This document shows, in pieces, positions 1 to 6,826 of a stretch of DNA of 32,549 nucleotides (positions are counted from its first letter, which is position 1; every line of letters begins with the position of its first letter). A program made the position numbers and the translations under genes. Source of the DNA: a virus. The notes beneath the pieces were generated by a model. That model did no database searches and was not told the DNA's origin. It saw nothing but the letters and a program-made list of their open reading frames with translations. Location: positions 1 to 32,549 of the IMG/VR virus record IMGVR_UViG_3300037076_000265; one strand, given 5' to 3'.

Positions 1-172
1 CCGTTGAGCGTGTCCGGGAACTTCACGTTGTCCGGGAGCGTCGTCAGGCTGCTCAGGTAGAGGGAGCCGTTGAGCGTGTCCGGGAACTTCACGTTGTCCG
101 GGAGCGTCGTCAGGCTGCTCAGGTAGAGGGAGCCGTTGAGCGTGTCCGGGAACTTCACGTTGTCCGGGAGCG
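1..172 (-). repeat. Perfect 66-bp direct tandem repeats (2.6 copies in view)
   Basis: Copies lie at 1-66, 67-132 and 133-172 (partial). The first two are identical base for base and the third matches over its 40 bases. The period is 22 codons, so copy number can change without breaking the frame of the coding sequence around it. Each unit holds two copies of TGTCCGGGA 27 bp apart, suggesting an older half-unit duplication. The array continues beyond the left edge. Confidence 0.95.
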
Positions 173-512
173 TTTTAATTTGACCCCAAATGTCAGCCCA
201 CCTTTCGCAGTCAATGAAGGTTGTCGTGAGATACTTCCCCTCTTTGATTGCGGCCTGTACACGTTTATAGTGTTCACGGAGTTTGTTCTTGAGGCGTTCC
301 GGGCATTCGTCCGCGTTGCGAATCAACTTTCTGTCGGATGGGAATGCACCATCGCAGTTCCACTCGGATTCAAACACGCGGATTTTTTCGTTCGGTTTAT
401 TTTCCGGCCATTTTGCTTCGCCGTACATTTTTGAGTGTGAATTTTGGGGCGCATGAAAAATCTCGGCTACATCACCGAGCATACGTCCAATGACTGAATG
501 GAAGTTACACAT
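1..512 (-). CDS. Phage protein with C-terminal 22-aa leucine-rich-like repeats (partial, runs off left edge)
   Basis: The reading frame is open from an ATG at 512 to the window edge, about 170 codons, so the C-terminus is missing. The N-terminal ~115 residues begin MCNFHSVIGR and form a mixed, charged domain I do not recognise. After it come 22-residue repeats containing LPDNVKFPDTLNG and SLYLSSLTT, which look like a short leucine-rich-type solenoid. A later in-frame ATG at 482 (MLGDVAEIFH) is possible; I prefer 512 because the sequence between the two also looks protein-like. No Shine-Dalgarno sequence is seen at either. It lies 33 bp behind the AAA+ ATPase gene and is last in the minus-strand operon within view. 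Solenoid repeats usually bind proteins, so a target-recognition role is possible, but that is inference. Read-through into the repeat frame was translated by hand. Confidence 0.75.
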   Translation of the reverse strand, partial: MCNFHSVIGRMLGDVAEIFHAPQNSHSKMYGEAKWPENKPNEKIRVFESEWNCDGAFPSDRKLIRNADECPERLKNKLREHYKRVQAAIKEGKYLTTTFIDCERWADIWGQIKTLPDNVKFPDTLNGSLYLSSLTTLPDNVKFPDTLNGSLYLSSLTTLPDNVKFPDTLN

Positions 513-545
513 AGTTTTTTCTGTATTAGGTTATAGGTTGTTGGT

Positions 546-2060
546 TTATACGCTTTGGGCGTCGAGGATTGATTTGGCGGCTACTTTGCGTCCGCCGCGT
601 TGTTTGGTTTCCGTGGCACTGGCGGGAGTGGCGCGGTTGGCGAGGCGCTTGCGGCGCCTCTCGATGACTTCCGCCATTGTGACGGACGTGGCAACAGTTG
701 TCCGGGCGATGCCCAGGGCATCCTTGTTGGACGGTTCGCGTTTGGCATTGAAGGCGATGGTCATGGCCTTAATCCAAATCTGCTCGATCTGGCGACCGGA
801 GAAACCATCGGTGTTCGCGGCGAGTTCCGACAGGTCGAAACCCTTCGCTTTACGGCCGTATTTTTCGATCTGGATTTTCCAGATGGCTTCACGCTCGGTT
901 TGCGTTGGCAGTTCCACGCTCCAAACGTCGAGCCGGTCAACGAGCGGGTCGGGCAGGCCGTCAATGTCGTTTGCGGTGAAGACATAGAAGATGCCTTCAC
1001 TGTCTTCCTGCATGTCTTGAAGCACGGCCTTGATAACACGGGCCGTGGTGCCGCCGTCTGTTTTGCCGGATGATTCTCCACCGGAGAACAGGCCGTCCAC
1101 TTCGTCAATCCACATGACACAGGGCGCGACGGCCTTGGCCGTGGCGTGGGCCGTGCGCCAGTTGCGTTCCGACTCGCCGACGAGCGAACCGAAGATGCGA
1201 CCGGCTTCGAGTTTCAGCAACGGTATGCCGAAGACACTCGCGCAGGCTTTGGCGCACAGGCTTTTTCCGGTGCCAGCCTGCCCGACGATCAACTGTCCAC
1301 GGGGCGTAGGGATTCCGAAGGCCCGCGCCGCTTTGCTGAACAGGTTCCGCATGGTGTAGAGTGCGGCCTTGAGCAGTTCCAACCCGCCGATATCGGCGAG
1401 CGTGATCTTGGTTTCGATGATTTCCAGCAGGCCGTTTTTCTTGACCGTGTTGGACTTTTCACGGCTCACGATGGCGGGAACCACGTCTTCCGCTTCAATG
1501 ATGGACAGCGCGAAGGCGTTTTCCGCTTCGATGGTCGTTAATCCGCCAGCGGCGTCGAGGACTTCATCTACCGAGCCATTGAGTTTCACGTTGTTTTCAT
1601 CTGCGACCGAATTGAGGACGACGAGAAGTTGCTCACGGTCGGGCAACTTGTAATCAATGACAGTGATTTCCTTTTCGAGTTCGGGCGGTAGTTTCAACCG
1701 GCACCCGACGATGACGATGACGCGATTCTGCGTCTTGGCAATGGCGATCTGGTCGCGCAACAGGCGGAAGACGAGCGGATTCGGTTCAGCGAGCATCAGG
1801 TGGAAGTCCCGCAACAGGATGATGACTTTCTCACCCAGGTCGGCGAGTTTGGGGAGCATGACGAGCGGGTTATCGGTGTCAGCGATTTCGCTCTCTCCCT
1901 TGTCATTCGTGATGCCTTCGGTGACAGACCACGCGAACAGCTTGAACTTGGTTTCGGCGGCGACGGCCTTGAAGATCGCTTCGACGCGCTGTTCTTCGTG
2001 ACTGACGATGTATAGGCCGGGATAACCGGCACGGACGTAGTTGACTAATTGTGCTTTCAT
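546..2060 (-). CDS. Ycf46-type AAA+ ATPase
   Basis: 504 aa. The N-terminal ~200 residues match the Ycf46 layout: a GLYIVSHEEQRVEAI start, a DFHLML segment near residue 86, and PPELEKEITVIDYKLPDRE near 125-143. The AAA+ core follows. Walker A is GQAGTGKS at 260-267, Walker B VMWIDEVD at 315-322, and the sensor-1 region FTANDIDGLP at 361-370 is followed by DRLD at 375-378. The C-terminal tail is basic (QRGGRK). It should be an ATP-driven remodelling machine; no substrate is known for the family, which is best known as a conserved plastid and cyanobacterial reading frame. It sits in one operon with DUF1257 (Ycf35-type) and DUF2997 genes. Proteins of these three families also neighbour each other in cyanobacteria (from memory). 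All catalytic motifs are intact. Confidence 0.9.
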   Translation of the reverse strand: MKAQLVNYVRAGYPGLYIVSHEEQRVEAIFKAVAAETKFKLFAWSVTEGITNDKGESEIADTDNPLVMLPKLADLGEKVIILLRDFHLMLAEPNPLVFRLLRDQIAIAKTQNRVIVIVGCRLKLPPELEKEITVIDYKLPDREQLLVVLNSVADENNVKLNGSVDEVLDAAGGLTTIEAENAFALSIIEAEDVVPAIVSREKSNTVKKNGLLEIIETKITLADIGGLELLKAALYTMRNLFSKAARAFGIPTPRGQLIVGQAGTGKSLCAKACASVFGIPLLKLEAGRIFGSLVGESERNWRTAHATAKAVAPCVMWIDEVDGLFSGGESSGKTDGGTTARVIKAVLQDMQEDSEGIFYVFTANDIDGLPDPLVDRLDVWSVELPTQTEREAIWKIQIEKYGRKAKGFDLSELAANTDGFSGRQIEQIWIKAMTIAFNAKREPSNKDALGIARTTVATSVTMAEVIERRRKRLANRATPASATETKQRGGRKVAAKSILDAQSV

Positions 2061-2087
2061 AATTTTCTGTTTCAGGTGTTGAGTTGT

Positions 2088-2390
2088 TTAATTGTTTGAT
2101 GCGGCAGTTTCCAAAGGCCCGCAGAATGAGATTCGCGGGTTGATGTGTTTGCAGCGGACACCGCGCATGGTCTCGAAAAATTCCCACGCTTCGGCTTTGG
2201 TGGTTTCGTCGAGGAAGTGCAGGGTGAGCCGGCCACAGTCGTTTGTTCCGGTGAGCCATGATGTGGCGTCAATTTGAATGATGCCGTCACAGATCATGGA
2301 CGGCGGCAGTGGCCGGAAGACTTCGGCGCAGTTGAGGGCGTCGAGGACTTGCTGGCATTCGGCCTGGTTAGTCGAAGTTACGAGTTTCAC
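2088..2390 (-). CDS. Small conserved-looking phage protein, 100 aa, GTG start
   Basis: The frame is open for 191 codons, but the upstream half lies over the preceding gene and reads as low-complexity Ser/Pro/Ala, typical of a shadow. A GTG at 2390 gives MKLVTSTNQAECQQ with the Shine-Dalgarno-like GAAAGG 7-8 bases upstream. The product continues through VFRPLPPSMICDG and LTLHFLDETTKAEAWEFF. It overlaps the end of the previous gene by 23 bp and ends 27 bp before the ATPase start, so it belongs to the same operon. It has no signal peptide or membrane segment. The fold looks like a small alpha/beta domain, and I recognise no family. Function unknown. Confidence 0.7.
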   Translation of the reverse strand: MKLVTSTNQAECQQVLDALNCAEVFRPLPPSMICDGIIQIDATSWLTGTNDCGRLTLHFLDETTKAEAWEFFETMRGVRCKHINPRISFCGPLETAASNN

Positions 2391-2718
2391 GGGACAGCCT
2401 TTCGTTGAGTTGTGTGATCTCCCATTGGATGCAGACGCGGCGTGATGGGTGACTGAACACGACACGCGCCGGGGCGTTTGCCCAGGTGACTTGCCACGGG
2501 CCGCGCCACGCCCGACACCAGCCGGCGATGCGTCCACGTTCGCCAAAGGCGGCGCGGAGCAGTCGGAAGGTGAGGCGCTTGCCGGGGTGACAGGGCTGGA
2601 TGTGCGAGGCACGGCGGGTGACGGCCTGGCCGAATTCATCAAGGGGCAGTGATTTGATGACATCGGTTTTGATGCCGACGATCTCGCCGGTGGGCAGGAT
2701 GCGGATGATGGAGTTCAT
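2368..2718 (-). CDS. Small phage protein with RRASHIQP motif, 116 aa
   Basis: Begins MNSIIRILPTGEIVGI and carries RRASHIQP near residue 36, then WQVTWANAPARVVF and a C-terminal WEITQLNERL. From memory, short phage and plasmid proteins exist with the order 'I-R-x-x-x-x-G ... RRASHVEP ... W-W-A-D-L', and this looks like a longer relative, with roughly 40 extra residues (Arg- and Trp-rich, 47-75) in the middle. Its ATG overlaps the stop of the DUF2997 gene by 4 bp (ATGA), so the two are probably translationally coupled. Function unknown; small and basic, so nucleic-acid contact is possible but unproven. Confidence 0.7.
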   Translation of the reverse strand: MNSIIRILPTGEIVGIKTDVIKSLPLDEFGQAVTRRASHIQPCHPGKRLTFRLLRAAFGERGRIAGWCRAWRGPWQVTWANAPARVVFSHPSRRVCIQWEITQLNERLSRETRNFD

Positions 2719-2912
2719 GTGCCACCCACTTTCTGCGATTGGGACACACTGCCTTGGGTGGTGTACTCCGGTTTGTTGACGCGCTTGGTCTGGATGCCGA
2801 TGGCGGCTTCCAGGGCGGACATGGCTTTGTCACAGGCGGTGCCTTTGAAGCCGATGCCTTCCATGATAACATTTCCATCTGCGTCAATTACGACTTTGAT
2901 TTGTGCGATCAT
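2715..2912 (-). CDS. DUF2997 family protein
   Basis: 65 aa. The sequence shows the DUF2997 pattern: a short beta-hairpin start (IKVVIDADGNVIME), the signature GFKGTACDKA near residues 21-30, then a helix ending ALEAAIG, and a variable tail. The domain fills about 36 residues, which is usual for this very small family. It overlaps its neighbours on both sides by 4 bp, so it is tightly embedded in the operon. Known family members lie beside DUF1257 genes, as here. No biochemical function is established, and the conserved Cys26 may be worth noting. Assignment is from memory of the family pattern. Confidence 0.85.
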   Translation of the reverse strand: MIAQIKVVIDADGNVIMEGIGFKGTACDKAMSALEAAIGIQTKRVNKPEYTTQGSVSQSQKVGGT

Positions 2913-3121
2913 AACAGTGACTTGCCTTTCGTTGGGTGTTTATAGACTTCGCTACGGATGGCCGCACGAGTCGCGGCTTCAATGCGTTCAAGGAAGGACA
3001 TGCGAACGTGCTCGCACTTCCAGAACGGGCGCAGTTGCTTCACCATTTCAAGCGCGGTTTGTTTGACCTTCGACCGGGTCAAGTGCGGCGTGGTGTTGAT
3101 GGATTGATTTTCGGCGTTCAT
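2909..3121 (-). CDS. Small basic phage protein, 70 aa
   Basis: Starts MNAENQSINTTPHLTRSKVKQ and continues with helical, basic sequence containing FLERIEAATRAAIRSEV and a C-terminal HPTKGKSL. Similar short proteins, with 'FxxRIEAxxxxxIxxEV' followed by 'HPSxGxTL', recur next to DUF2997/DUF1257 genes in phages as I recall them, though I cannot name a family. It overlaps both neighbours by 4 bp (ATGA type). The charge pattern suggests a nucleic-acid-associated or adaptor protein; this is inference. No membrane segment. Confidence 0.7.
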   Translation of the reverse strand: MNAENQSINTTPHLTRSKVKQTALEMVKQLRPFWKCEHVRMSFLERIEAATRAAIRSEVYKHPTKGKSLL

Positions 3122-3567
3122 ACGTTTGTGATGGTGAGTTCGATTTTGTCGCCGACGGGTTTGCGCTGAACCATGTAGCCTTTCAGCTTGGCTTCCATCT
3201 GGACTTTTGCAGCGGCGTAATACTGCAACAGATTTTCGCCGTTCTTGCCGATGGCGGTTTGGATGGCCGCGCCGTTGGTGCTGTAAAAATCGAAGTACAG
3301 CTTGTAACCACCGGTTGCGGGGTTTTTCAACAGGCCGACATCGTAATTACTGCCGGGGCATTCAATGGCGTGATCACAGGTGCCGTACTGTTCGGGTTTG
3401 ATGCCGAGTTTGAATGCGGCGTCTTCGGCGTTGTAGTCGTTGACCCATCGGCCATACCAGCGGATGGTTGTTTGGTTCTCCTTGAACGTGAGGCCGAGTT
3501 CCTTGCAGGCCGCTTTGACGGCGGCGAGGTCGCGGAATTCAGTCTTAATGCTGACGACGTGTGACGT
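3118..3567 (-). CDS. DUF1257 (Ycf35-type) protein with an apparent ACG start codon
   Basis: The frame is open from a TAA upstream of 3567 to the TGA at 3118 and encodes a full DUF1257 domain. It reads SHVVSIKTEFRDL at the N-terminus, NYDVGLLKN in the middle, then LLQYYAAAKVQMEAKLKGY and IELTITNV. The first ATG/GTG/TTG in frame is a TTG at 3330, which would delete more than half the domain. Family members begin M-S-H; here the codon before S-H is ACG (3567-3565), and AAAGGAAGGG lies 7 bases upstream. I therefore start at ACG, giving 149 aa. A T-to-C change of ATG, or a sequence error, would explain it equally well. The gene follows the ligase by 4 bp and overlaps the next gene by 4 bp. Function of Ycf35 is not established. 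Confidence 0.8.
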   Translation of the reverse strand, partial: TSHVVSIKTEFRDLAAVKAACKELGLTFKENQTTIRWYGRWVNDYNAEDAAFKLGIKPEQYGTCDHAIECPGSNYDVGLLKNPATGGYKLYFDFYSTNGAAIQTAIGKNGENLLQYYAAAKVQMEAKLKGYMVQRKPVGDKIELTITNV

Positions 3568-3571
3568 AGAT

Positions 3572-4153
3572 TTACCCTTCCTTTCTTATGTTGATGAGTT
3601 GATATTTTTTAGCCGCGAGCAAAGCGGCGAGAGATTTGACTTTGAGCAGGCTGCTCGTTCTGCCCATCTGCCAAGTGGCGTTTATGCGGTGAAGCATGAG
3701 TCCTTCACCACCGCATTGTTGAACGGCTTCGAGCCGATTGATGAGGTCGTCCAGACCGTCGCAGATATACGAGGGCGCGACTTCGATGCACTCTTGCAGT
3801 CCCCAGGTGATGGCTTCGGTGGCGCGTTCCATCCGATGTTGGATGCCGCCTTTTGAGGACGGGCAATCAAACACGATGAACGTGTGTGTGCCTCGGATGA
3901 AGTGCCCGTATTGTGCGGCGGTGCGGGCGGCGGATTCGATCTTACAGTAACCGGCGAAGATTTCACCGGAGAGACGTAACCGCCGCGGGAGTCCGGCAGT
4001 GAACCAGGCCGGCGCGGGGATAAGTTTCCCGCTCTTTGACCAGAGACGTTCACCATCCCATTCCCCGCGACAGCCCCGGAACTTTTCCATGACCACCATG
4101 CCGGTCGGGTCTTGGTTGTTCCAATCTTCACCCTGCATTGTATTTGTGTACAT
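3572..4153 (-). CDS. Minimal ATP-dependent DNA ligase (adenylation domain only)
   Basis: 193 aa. Visible nucleotidyltransferase motifs are: motif I K24-F-R-G-C-R, followed by EWDGERLWSKSG and PAPAWFTAGLP; the conserved Glu at LSGE (64); motif III FIVFD around 92-96; motif IV GGEGLML at 148-154; and motif V LLKVKS at 169-174. These match ATP-dependent ligases of the small bacterial/phage type. Two oddities: the usual Asp of K-x-D-G is Arg (KFRG), and the protein stops ~19 residues after motif V, so the C-terminal OB domain is missing. It could be a trimmed active ligase, one that relies on a partner, or a degenerate adenylyltransferase. It lies within the operon, 12 bp after the DUF3150-like gene and 4 bp before the DUF1257 gene. 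Confidence 0.8.
   Translation of the reverse strand: MYTNTMQGEDWNNQDPTGMVVMEKFRGCRGEWDGERLWSKSGKLIPAPAWFTAGLPRRLRLSGEIFAGYCKIESAARTAAQYGHFIRGTHTFIVFDCPSSKGGIQHRMERATEAITWGLQECIEVAPSYICDGLDDLINRLEAVQQCGGEGLMLHRINATWQMGRTSSLLKVKSLAALLAAKKYQLINIRKEG
3575..3584 (-). promoter_or_regulatory. Strong Shine-Dalgarno sequence for the DUF1257 gene
   Basis: On the minus strand this reads AAAGGAAGGG and ends 7 bases before the ACG codon at 3567. It lies inside the last codons of the ligase gene just upstream. Its position is what supports initiation at ACG rather than at the TTG far inside the domain. Several genes in this operon lack such a sequence, which makes this one stand out. Confidence 0.7.
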
Positions 4154-4165
4154 AGGTTTTGATTT

Positions 4166-5026
4166 TTAATTATTGGCTAATTTTCTTCTGCCGATGCCGC
4201 CGAAGCGGGCGACGATGGATGCGGCTTTCTCCGCGACGGATTTGCGGCTGACTTTGTTTTCGCGGAGGTCGTTCGGGTCGAGTGAGCCGAGTTGTTTTTC
4301 GATCAACGTGGCGGCTTCCTTGAGTTTCGGGTCATCGGTGAGGTTCAACGACGGCACGAGCGCGATCATTTCCTTTACGTTCTCAACGAGCGTGTCTCGG
4401 AAAATGGCATCCGGCGAAGATAGCTTTTCCGACATGGCGAACACGGGTTGCATGAGACGCGTCCAAGTATCAGTGACAGCCTCACCTATTTTCTTTTCCG
4501 TGATGGCCACCAGCGCCGCGCCGTACAGTTCTTTCATCTCCACGTTGAAGTGTTCGGGCTTGGGCAGCGGAAAGATTTCAACGCCGAAGTGGAATTGCCC
4601 CTTGACCAGCGCCGCCGATGGATAATCGGACGGCTCAAAAGTCGCGCCGTGCATCTTCTTGGCTTCCTTGATCCAGCCGGGATAGGCCGAGACAAATTCA
4701 TCTACGAGCGCATTGAACTTTGTTTTGAACCCGGCCATGTGCGCCTGATATTTCTGGCTGGCCTTGCCAGAGAGCAGCCGCTGGCCCTCTTCCCACGGGC
4801 TGGTATAGGCGTAATGCAGCGCACGGACTTCGCCGCAGTATTTTCGGAGCGGCGACAAGGACTGGTCGGGGAGTTTGTATTTTATCCATTTACCGCTTCC
4901 GGCCCCAAGTTTCTTGCGGGCCTTGACATCCTCGGTTATGGGCCGGTCCTGGCGTGAGTTGGAGAAAATGCTGATCGAAAGGCTTACGATGACGGCGTTG
5001 AGGTTTTGCTTTTTCGGTTTGTTCAT
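4166..5026 (-). CDS. DUF3150-like protein
   Basis: 286 aa. The N-terminal part (AVIVSLSISIFSNSRQDRPIT) is followed by a lysine-rich linker, then GEVRALHYAYTSPW and a helical section with VDEFVSAYPGWIKEAKK near residue 108-124. The rest is mostly helical, ending in IVARFGGIGRRKL. This order (beta start, helical core with a Y-P-x-W segment, long helical C-terminus) fits DUF3150 as I remember it, but without a profile search it stays tentative. No signal or membrane segment. An 81-bp gap with a hairpin separates it from the upstream gene, so it may begin its own transcript. Family function unknown. Confidence 0.6.
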   Translation of the reverse strand: MNKPKKQNLNAVIVSLSISIFSNSRQDRPITEDVKARKKLGAGSGKWIKYKLPDQSLSPLRKYCGEVRALHYAYTSPWEEGQRLLSGKASQKYQAHMAGFKTKFNALVDEFVSAYPGWIKEAKKMHGATFEPSDYPSAALVKGQFHFGVEIFPLPKPEHFNVEMKELYGAALVAITEKKIGEAVTDTWTRLMQPVFAMSEKLSSPDAIFRDTLVENVKEMIALVPSLNLTDDPKLKEAATLIEKQLGSLDPNDLRENKVSRKSVAEKAASIVARFGGIGRRKLANN

Positions 5027-5065
5027 AAATGCAATGGGGGTTGATGGTTGACTTTGGAAAAGTGA

Positions 5066-5096
5066 ACGCCGGGCAACAGGGCAGACTGCCCGGCGT
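5066..5096. terminator. Stem-loop between 5108-5716 and 4166-5026 genes
   Basis: A perfect 10-bp inverted repeat, ACGCCGGGCA at 5066-5075 and TGCCCGGCGT at 5087-5096, encloses an 11-base loop. A shorter hairpin GGGCA-GAC-TGCCC (5079-5091) competes with it. Read on the minus strand it is followed by TTCACTTTTCC, a weak T-run, so it could be a leaky terminator, an attenuator or a processing site inside the operon. The two mutually exclusive foldings are compatible with attenuation. Confidence 0.45.
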
Positions 5097-5107
5097 ATTT
5101 GTTGTGG

Positions 5108-5716
5108 TTAATCCTTCGCTCTTTGGGCAAAGGCTTTGAATTTCTTTGCCGCCACCGACAGGATTTTTGCGAAGGCGAGCAGCGGGCCTTTCCTGACCGG
5201 GCGATGGAGTATCAAACGCCTGATGTCAACTCGGAGCGACTCGACAGTGCGTTGGGAAGGATCTCTGTCCGGTGGCAGGCCGAGATACTCAAGCCGCGCC
5301 GCCAGTTTCTCCTTTCGCGTTTGAGGCACGATCACGGCAGCGGCTTCGTGAATCGTCTTCGCCGTGACCGGCCCTGACTCTTGGGCGGCCTTGAGAACTT
5401 CAACCCGTTTTTCGGCGGGCACTTTGGCCAGTTCGCGGGCTTGACCCTCACTGACAACAATTGTTGTCAATTTCTCCGGCAACTGTTTCACGACATCCGC
5501 GCCAGCAATCAGATTGTTGGCGTAGGTCTTCGTGAAACCCCACTTCTTTTGGCAATACGCTTCAAACGTATCGAAGTCGGAACGGTACAGACGGGCATCG
5601 CGGATTTCAGCGAGCGCAAGGCCGACTTCCACGAAGGTCTTGCGCCCGGCTTCGATGGTTTGTTCCAAGGCGATGAGGCGCTTGGATTCCGACAGGGTGA
5701 TGGATTCGGTTTTCAT
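5108..5716 (-). CDS. Phage protein of ParB-accessory/HTH-like type, 202 aa
   Basis: I start at the ATG at 5716 (MKTESITLSESKR), which overlaps the previous stop by ATGA; a longer in-frame start at 5773 lies inside the neighbour and looks like a shadow. Recognisable features are ALAEIRDARLYR at 36-47, FEAYCQKKWGFTKTYANNLI and VVSEGQARELAKV, a pattern widespread in phage and plasmid proteins. The last part resembles the helix-turn-helix stretch of ParB-type proteins. The C-terminus is basic and helical. It directly follows the ParB-like gene, so the pair may act together on DNA, for example in replication or partition; this is inference. No precise family name is offered. Confidence 0.75.
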   Translation of the reverse strand: MKTESITLSESKRLIALEQTIEAGRKTFVEVGLALAEIRDARLYRSDFDTFEAYCQKKWGFTKTYANNLIAGADVVKQLPEKLTTIVVSEGQARELAKVPAEKRVEVLKAAQESGPVTAKTIHEAAAVIVPQTRKEKLAARLEYLGLPPDRDPSQRTVESLRVDIRRLILHRPVRKGPLLAFAKILSVAAKKFKAFAQRAKD

Positions 5717-6807
5717 GGATACACCACTTTCTTGATCGCCGCGGCCAGTGGCGCGTTGCCTTCCAACAGCCATTTGTGGGCTGCGCCTGAAGCGGTGATG
5801 GTCTTACTTGAAGGAAGTTTCTTGTCGAACAGCCAGAGAGCCTGTGCGACCGTGTCGCAGATTTCAATTTCAGGGAGCCGTTTGGTGATATGATTTTGGC
5901 GGTAACGGTCCAGCGCGTAGGCCGGATCGCTTGCATTCAAGTTTTCCATCGAGAAAAACCCTCTGGCGAAATCCGCAGCCTTTTGTTTGCGGAACGAGCG
6001 GTAGAAGGCCAGCGGGACGAGATACGGCGCTTTGACCTTGACCTTTCCGCTGTTACTCGCTTTGGCAACCCACTCCAATTCTTCGCTGATGAGTGTGATT
6101 ATCTTTTCGGCCTGGACTTGGGACACGGAAATGCGCTTTCCATTGTTCAAAATCCAGTTGACCAGGGCGCGGATGACGGCAGCGACCCGGTTGCCGTTTT
6201 TCGTTCCGCCTATGCCGAGCATCTGGCCCACCGTGCGGGCGCGGCCACCATCAAACAGTTTGAAGGTGTCAATGGTCATGCCGCCGAGTTTCATTTTGGC
6301 CGGCACGTCGCGTGTGACGACCATCTCAACGGGCATGTCCGCCAGTTCGCAGGCGTAAAGCCGGTGCTGGCCGTTCAGCAGGTTGCCTTTGTCGTCAAAC
6401 GATATTCCGTCCGGTAGCAGCGCAAACGCTCCCAGGCGGATGTCGCGGGCCAGTTTTTCGGAATAGATTTTCGATATGTTGCGGTTGTAACCGTTGTGTT
6501 CGGCCAAAATTTCTTTGGCCTGGTTGGGGGTGATGGTTTCGATTGTTTGTTTCATACTTGATGTGGTTTTCTGTTGTTGGTTGTGGTTGGAATTTGCCGC
6601 CGCGATAAGCGGCGGCAGGTTGTGGATTGTGCATTCACCGGAATTGATGAAGCGAAGGAACTTGATCACGGCTGGGCGCGGGGTGAGTTTTTGAGGCTTG
6701 CGCCGGGGATGTTTCATCCAGAATGTTCCATCGGATGAAGCCAGGAGTTGCTGCTGCTTGCCGCCGCCCGTCTGGACGCTGGCGATTACTGTCATTTTCT
6801 TGTTCAT
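5713..6807 (-). CDS. ParB/Srx-like nuclease-domain protein with an N-terminal extension
   Basis: From the ATG at 6807 the product has 364 aa. Residues 85 onward form a ParB-like domain: MKQTIETITPNQAKEIL, then LPDGISFDDKGNLLNGQHRLYAC, the N-G-Q-H-R-L-x-A signature of ParB-like phage proteins. A C-terminal helical region (residues ~200-364) follows, as in many phage members. Residues 1-84 (MNKKMTVIASVQTGGGKQ, a basic stretch, then Asn/Gln/Thr/Ser-rich linker) are not part of the domain. An in-frame ATG at 6555 may be the real start of the domain protein, with the extension encoding a separate or alternative product. No good Shine-Dalgarno sequence marks either. It is the first gene of the minus-strand operon. 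Role in DNA binding or partition is inferred. Confidence 0.75.
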   Translation of the reverse strand: MNKKMTVIASVQTGGGKQQQLLASSDGTFWMKHPRRKPQKLTPRPAVIKFLRFINSGECTIHNLPPLIAAANSNHNQQQKTTSSMKQTIETITPNQAKEILAEHNGYNRNISKIYSEKLARDIRLGAFALLPDGISFDDKGNLLNGQHRLYACELADMPVEMVVTRDVPAKMKLGGMTIDTFKLFDGGRARTVGQMLGIGGTKNGNRVAAVIRALVNWILNNGKRISVSQVQAEKIITLISEELEWVAKASNSGKVKVKAPYLVPLAFYRSFRKQKAADFARGFFSMENLNASDPAYALDRYRQNHITKRLPEIEICDTVAQALWLFDKKLPSSKTITASGAAHKWLLEGNAPLAAAIKKVVYP

Positions 6808-6826
6808 ACTGATTCTATAAACAAAG

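Noticed and set aside
1-172. CRISPR array at the left edge
   Set aside because: Unit is 66 bp with no variable spacers and is continuously coding, so it is a protein-coding tandem repeat.
2391-2663. Longer form of the 100-aa gene starting at 2663
   Set aside because: The extra 91 residues are Ser/Pro/Ala low-complexity and lie over the better-supported 116-aa gene in another frame.
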